Positions 4,845 through 5,817 of a stretch of 5,817 bases of DNA are shown one piece after another. The stretch is from Candidatus Nomurabacteria bacterium RIFCSPLOWO2_01_FULL_46_18 (GTDB taxonomy: Bacteria > Patescibacteriota > Minisyncoccia > Phycocordibacterales > UBA9973), in assembly GCA_001786015.1 (NCBI GenBank), contig MFVH01000021.1, positions 5,507 to 11,323 on the forward strand, in the 5' to 3' direction. A program made the position numbers and the translations under genes. The notes below the pieces were generated by a model. The model was not told the DNA's origin and did not search any database. It saw only the letters and a program-made list of their open reading frames with translations. Within the stretch, counting starts at the first letter, position 1. Every line of letters begins with the position of its first letter.

Positions 4845-5817
4845 ATGAGCATTTTAATTTTTTTTGTAATATTGTTCGTGTTGATAATCGTTCATGAGTT
4901 TGGACATTTTTTTAGCGCCAAGCGTTTTGGCATTCGAGTTGATGAATTCGGCTTCGGCTTTCCGCCGAAATTATTCAAAATAAAAAAAGGGGAAACGGAA
5001 TATTCCTTCAACGCGTTACCGTTCGGAGGATTTGTAAAGATTTATGGTGAAGATCCAAATGAAGAAAATACTAGTGGACCAGATAAAGACAGAAGTTTGG
5101 TGAATAAACCCAAATGGAAACAAGCCATCGTGCTTTTTGCCGGTGTTTTTGCTAATTTTCTCTTGGCTTGGTTATTATTTTCAATTTCTTTTATGTCCGG
5201 ACTTCCGATGTCCGCCGGGAGCGGTATTCAAACCGAATCCTTGAAAGACCTACATCTCTCTGTGGTGGAAATTCTGAAGGATTCTCCCGCGGAAAAAGCG
5301 GGGCTTAAAACGGGAGATGGGATTATTTCGGTAAAAACTGTTTCCGACACGCTTACGGAAATCAACCCCGAAACCCTGAAATCATTCGTTAATTCGCATC
5401 AAAATGATGAAATTGAGATTGGCTATATCAGAGAGAAGGGCGAGGTACAATACCTAAAAGTAAAACCTACCCTTATCGAAGACACTCCAATGCTCGGCAT
5501 TGCCATGGATATGGTCGGAATTGCGAAATTGCCGATATTTACGGCTTTTTGGGAAGGGCTTCGTCTAACGCTCTTTGCCATCACAGGCATTGCCAAGGGG
5601 CTTTATACGCTCATTAGCGAGGCAATAATGGGAAAGGGTAGTTTTGCTTCGGTTACCGGGCCGGTGGGTCTGGTCAGTATAGTCGGGACGGCTTATAAAT
5701 TCGGGTTCGCTTATCTCTTGTCTTTTACCGCCCTTATATCGATTAATCTGGCGGTGCTCAATTTACTTCCATTTCCGGCGCTCGACGGCGGCCGGCTTTT
5801 CTTCCTCTTGATTGAAA
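4845..5817 (+). CDS. rseP: Site-2 intramembrane zinc metalloprotease RseP (M50B), 3'-truncated by the window edge
   Basis: RseP cleaves transmembrane segments of regulatory proteins, classically anti-sigma factors, within the membrane; its substrate here is unknown. The frame is open from ATG 4845 to the window end (324 complete codons). The first membrane segment carries the zinc motif HEFGH (17-21). SFNALPFGGFVKIYGE (54-69) is the membrane re-entrant region typical of the family. A second hydrophobic segment spans about 93-117. A single PDZ domain lies at about 138-210 (ILKDSPAEKAGLKTGDGIISV at its core), where E. coli RseP has two. GPVGLV (272-277) and a hydrophobic stretch from about 287 lead to NLLPFPALDGGR (306-317), whose Asp314 is the third zinc ligand. 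All catalytic residues are present; only the last membrane segment is missing. The gene starts one base after frr and is probably co-transcribed with it. Confidence 0.96.
   Translation, partial: MSILIFFVILFVLIIVHEFGHFFSAKRFGIRVDEFGFGFPPKLFKIKKGETEYSFNALPFGGFVKIYGEDPNEENTSGPDKDRSLVNKPKWKQAIVLFAGVFANFLLAWLLFSISFMSGLPMSAGSGIQTESLKDLHLSVVEILKDSPAEKAGLKTGDGIISVKTVSDTLTEINPETLKSFVNSHQNDEIEIGYIREKGEVQYLKVKPTLIEDTPMLGIAMDMVGIAKLPIFTAFWEGLRLTLFAITGIAKGLYTLISEAIMGKGSFASVTGPVGLVSIVGTAYKFGFAYLLSFTALISINLAVLNLLPFPALDGGRLFFLLIE

Noticed and set aside
4507..4852. Minus-strand open frames opposite frr, and other open frames in alternative phases within atpD, atpC, mreB and the holB-like gene
   Set aside because: They overlap strongly conserved genes, have no recognisable motifs, and their composition is that expected of shadow frames.
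1..5817. tRNA, rRNA, CRISPR array, insertion sequence or riboswitch
   Set aside because: I saw no cloverleaf, spaced direct repeats, transposase motif or long structured leader; intergenic space totals only about 100 bases.

Overview
The window looks like chromosomal DNA from a small-genome bacterium, most likely a member of the Patescibacteria/CPR (Parcubacteria-like). This rests on compact versions of core proteins, tight gene packing with ATGA stop/start overlaps, the frr-rseP adjacency, a rudimentary delta'-like clamp-loader protein, and short palindromic repeats, two of them inside genes. TGA is a normal stop for atpD, atpC, mreB and frr, which argues against the TGA=Gly code of Gracilibacteria and Absconditabacteria. 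The lineage call comes from gene content and style, not from a search.

Layout. (1) Positions 1-2194, plus strand: the 3' part of atpD (F1 beta), atpC (F1 epsilon) and rsmI (16S rRNA C1402 2'-O-methyltransferase). The three are joined by two ATGA overlaps and look like the tail of the ATP synthase operon with a ribosome-modification gene attached. (2) Positions 2195-2250: a short convergent spacer filled mostly by a 34-bp near-perfect palindrome. (3) Positions 2251-2565, minus strand: a small, very basic protein of unknown function. (4) Positions 2566-2602: a 37-bp divergent promoter region. (5) Positions 2603-4284, plus strand: mreB, then a HolB-like protein, joined by an ATGA overlap. (6) Positions 4292-5817, plus strand: frr and then rseP, which runs off the window. 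frr has its own extended -10 promoter overlapping the end of the HolB-like gene. No stretch over 300 bases lacks a gene.

Two patterns stand out. First, a palindromic element with the core ATCAAGGGT..ACCCTTGAT sits in the same reading frame inside both rsmI and the holB-like gene. It encodes SRV(S/T)LD each time, which resembles a mobile palindromic repeat tolerated in protein loops. Second, all three promoters I can read (minus-strand gene, mreB, frr) have an extended -10 of the form TGnTAnAnT-like sequence ending only 6-7 nt before the ATG. This predicts leaderless mRNAs. Together the genes serve energy conversion, ribosome maturation and recycling, cell shape, replication and membrane proteolysis, so this is a housekeeping region and not an accessory island.
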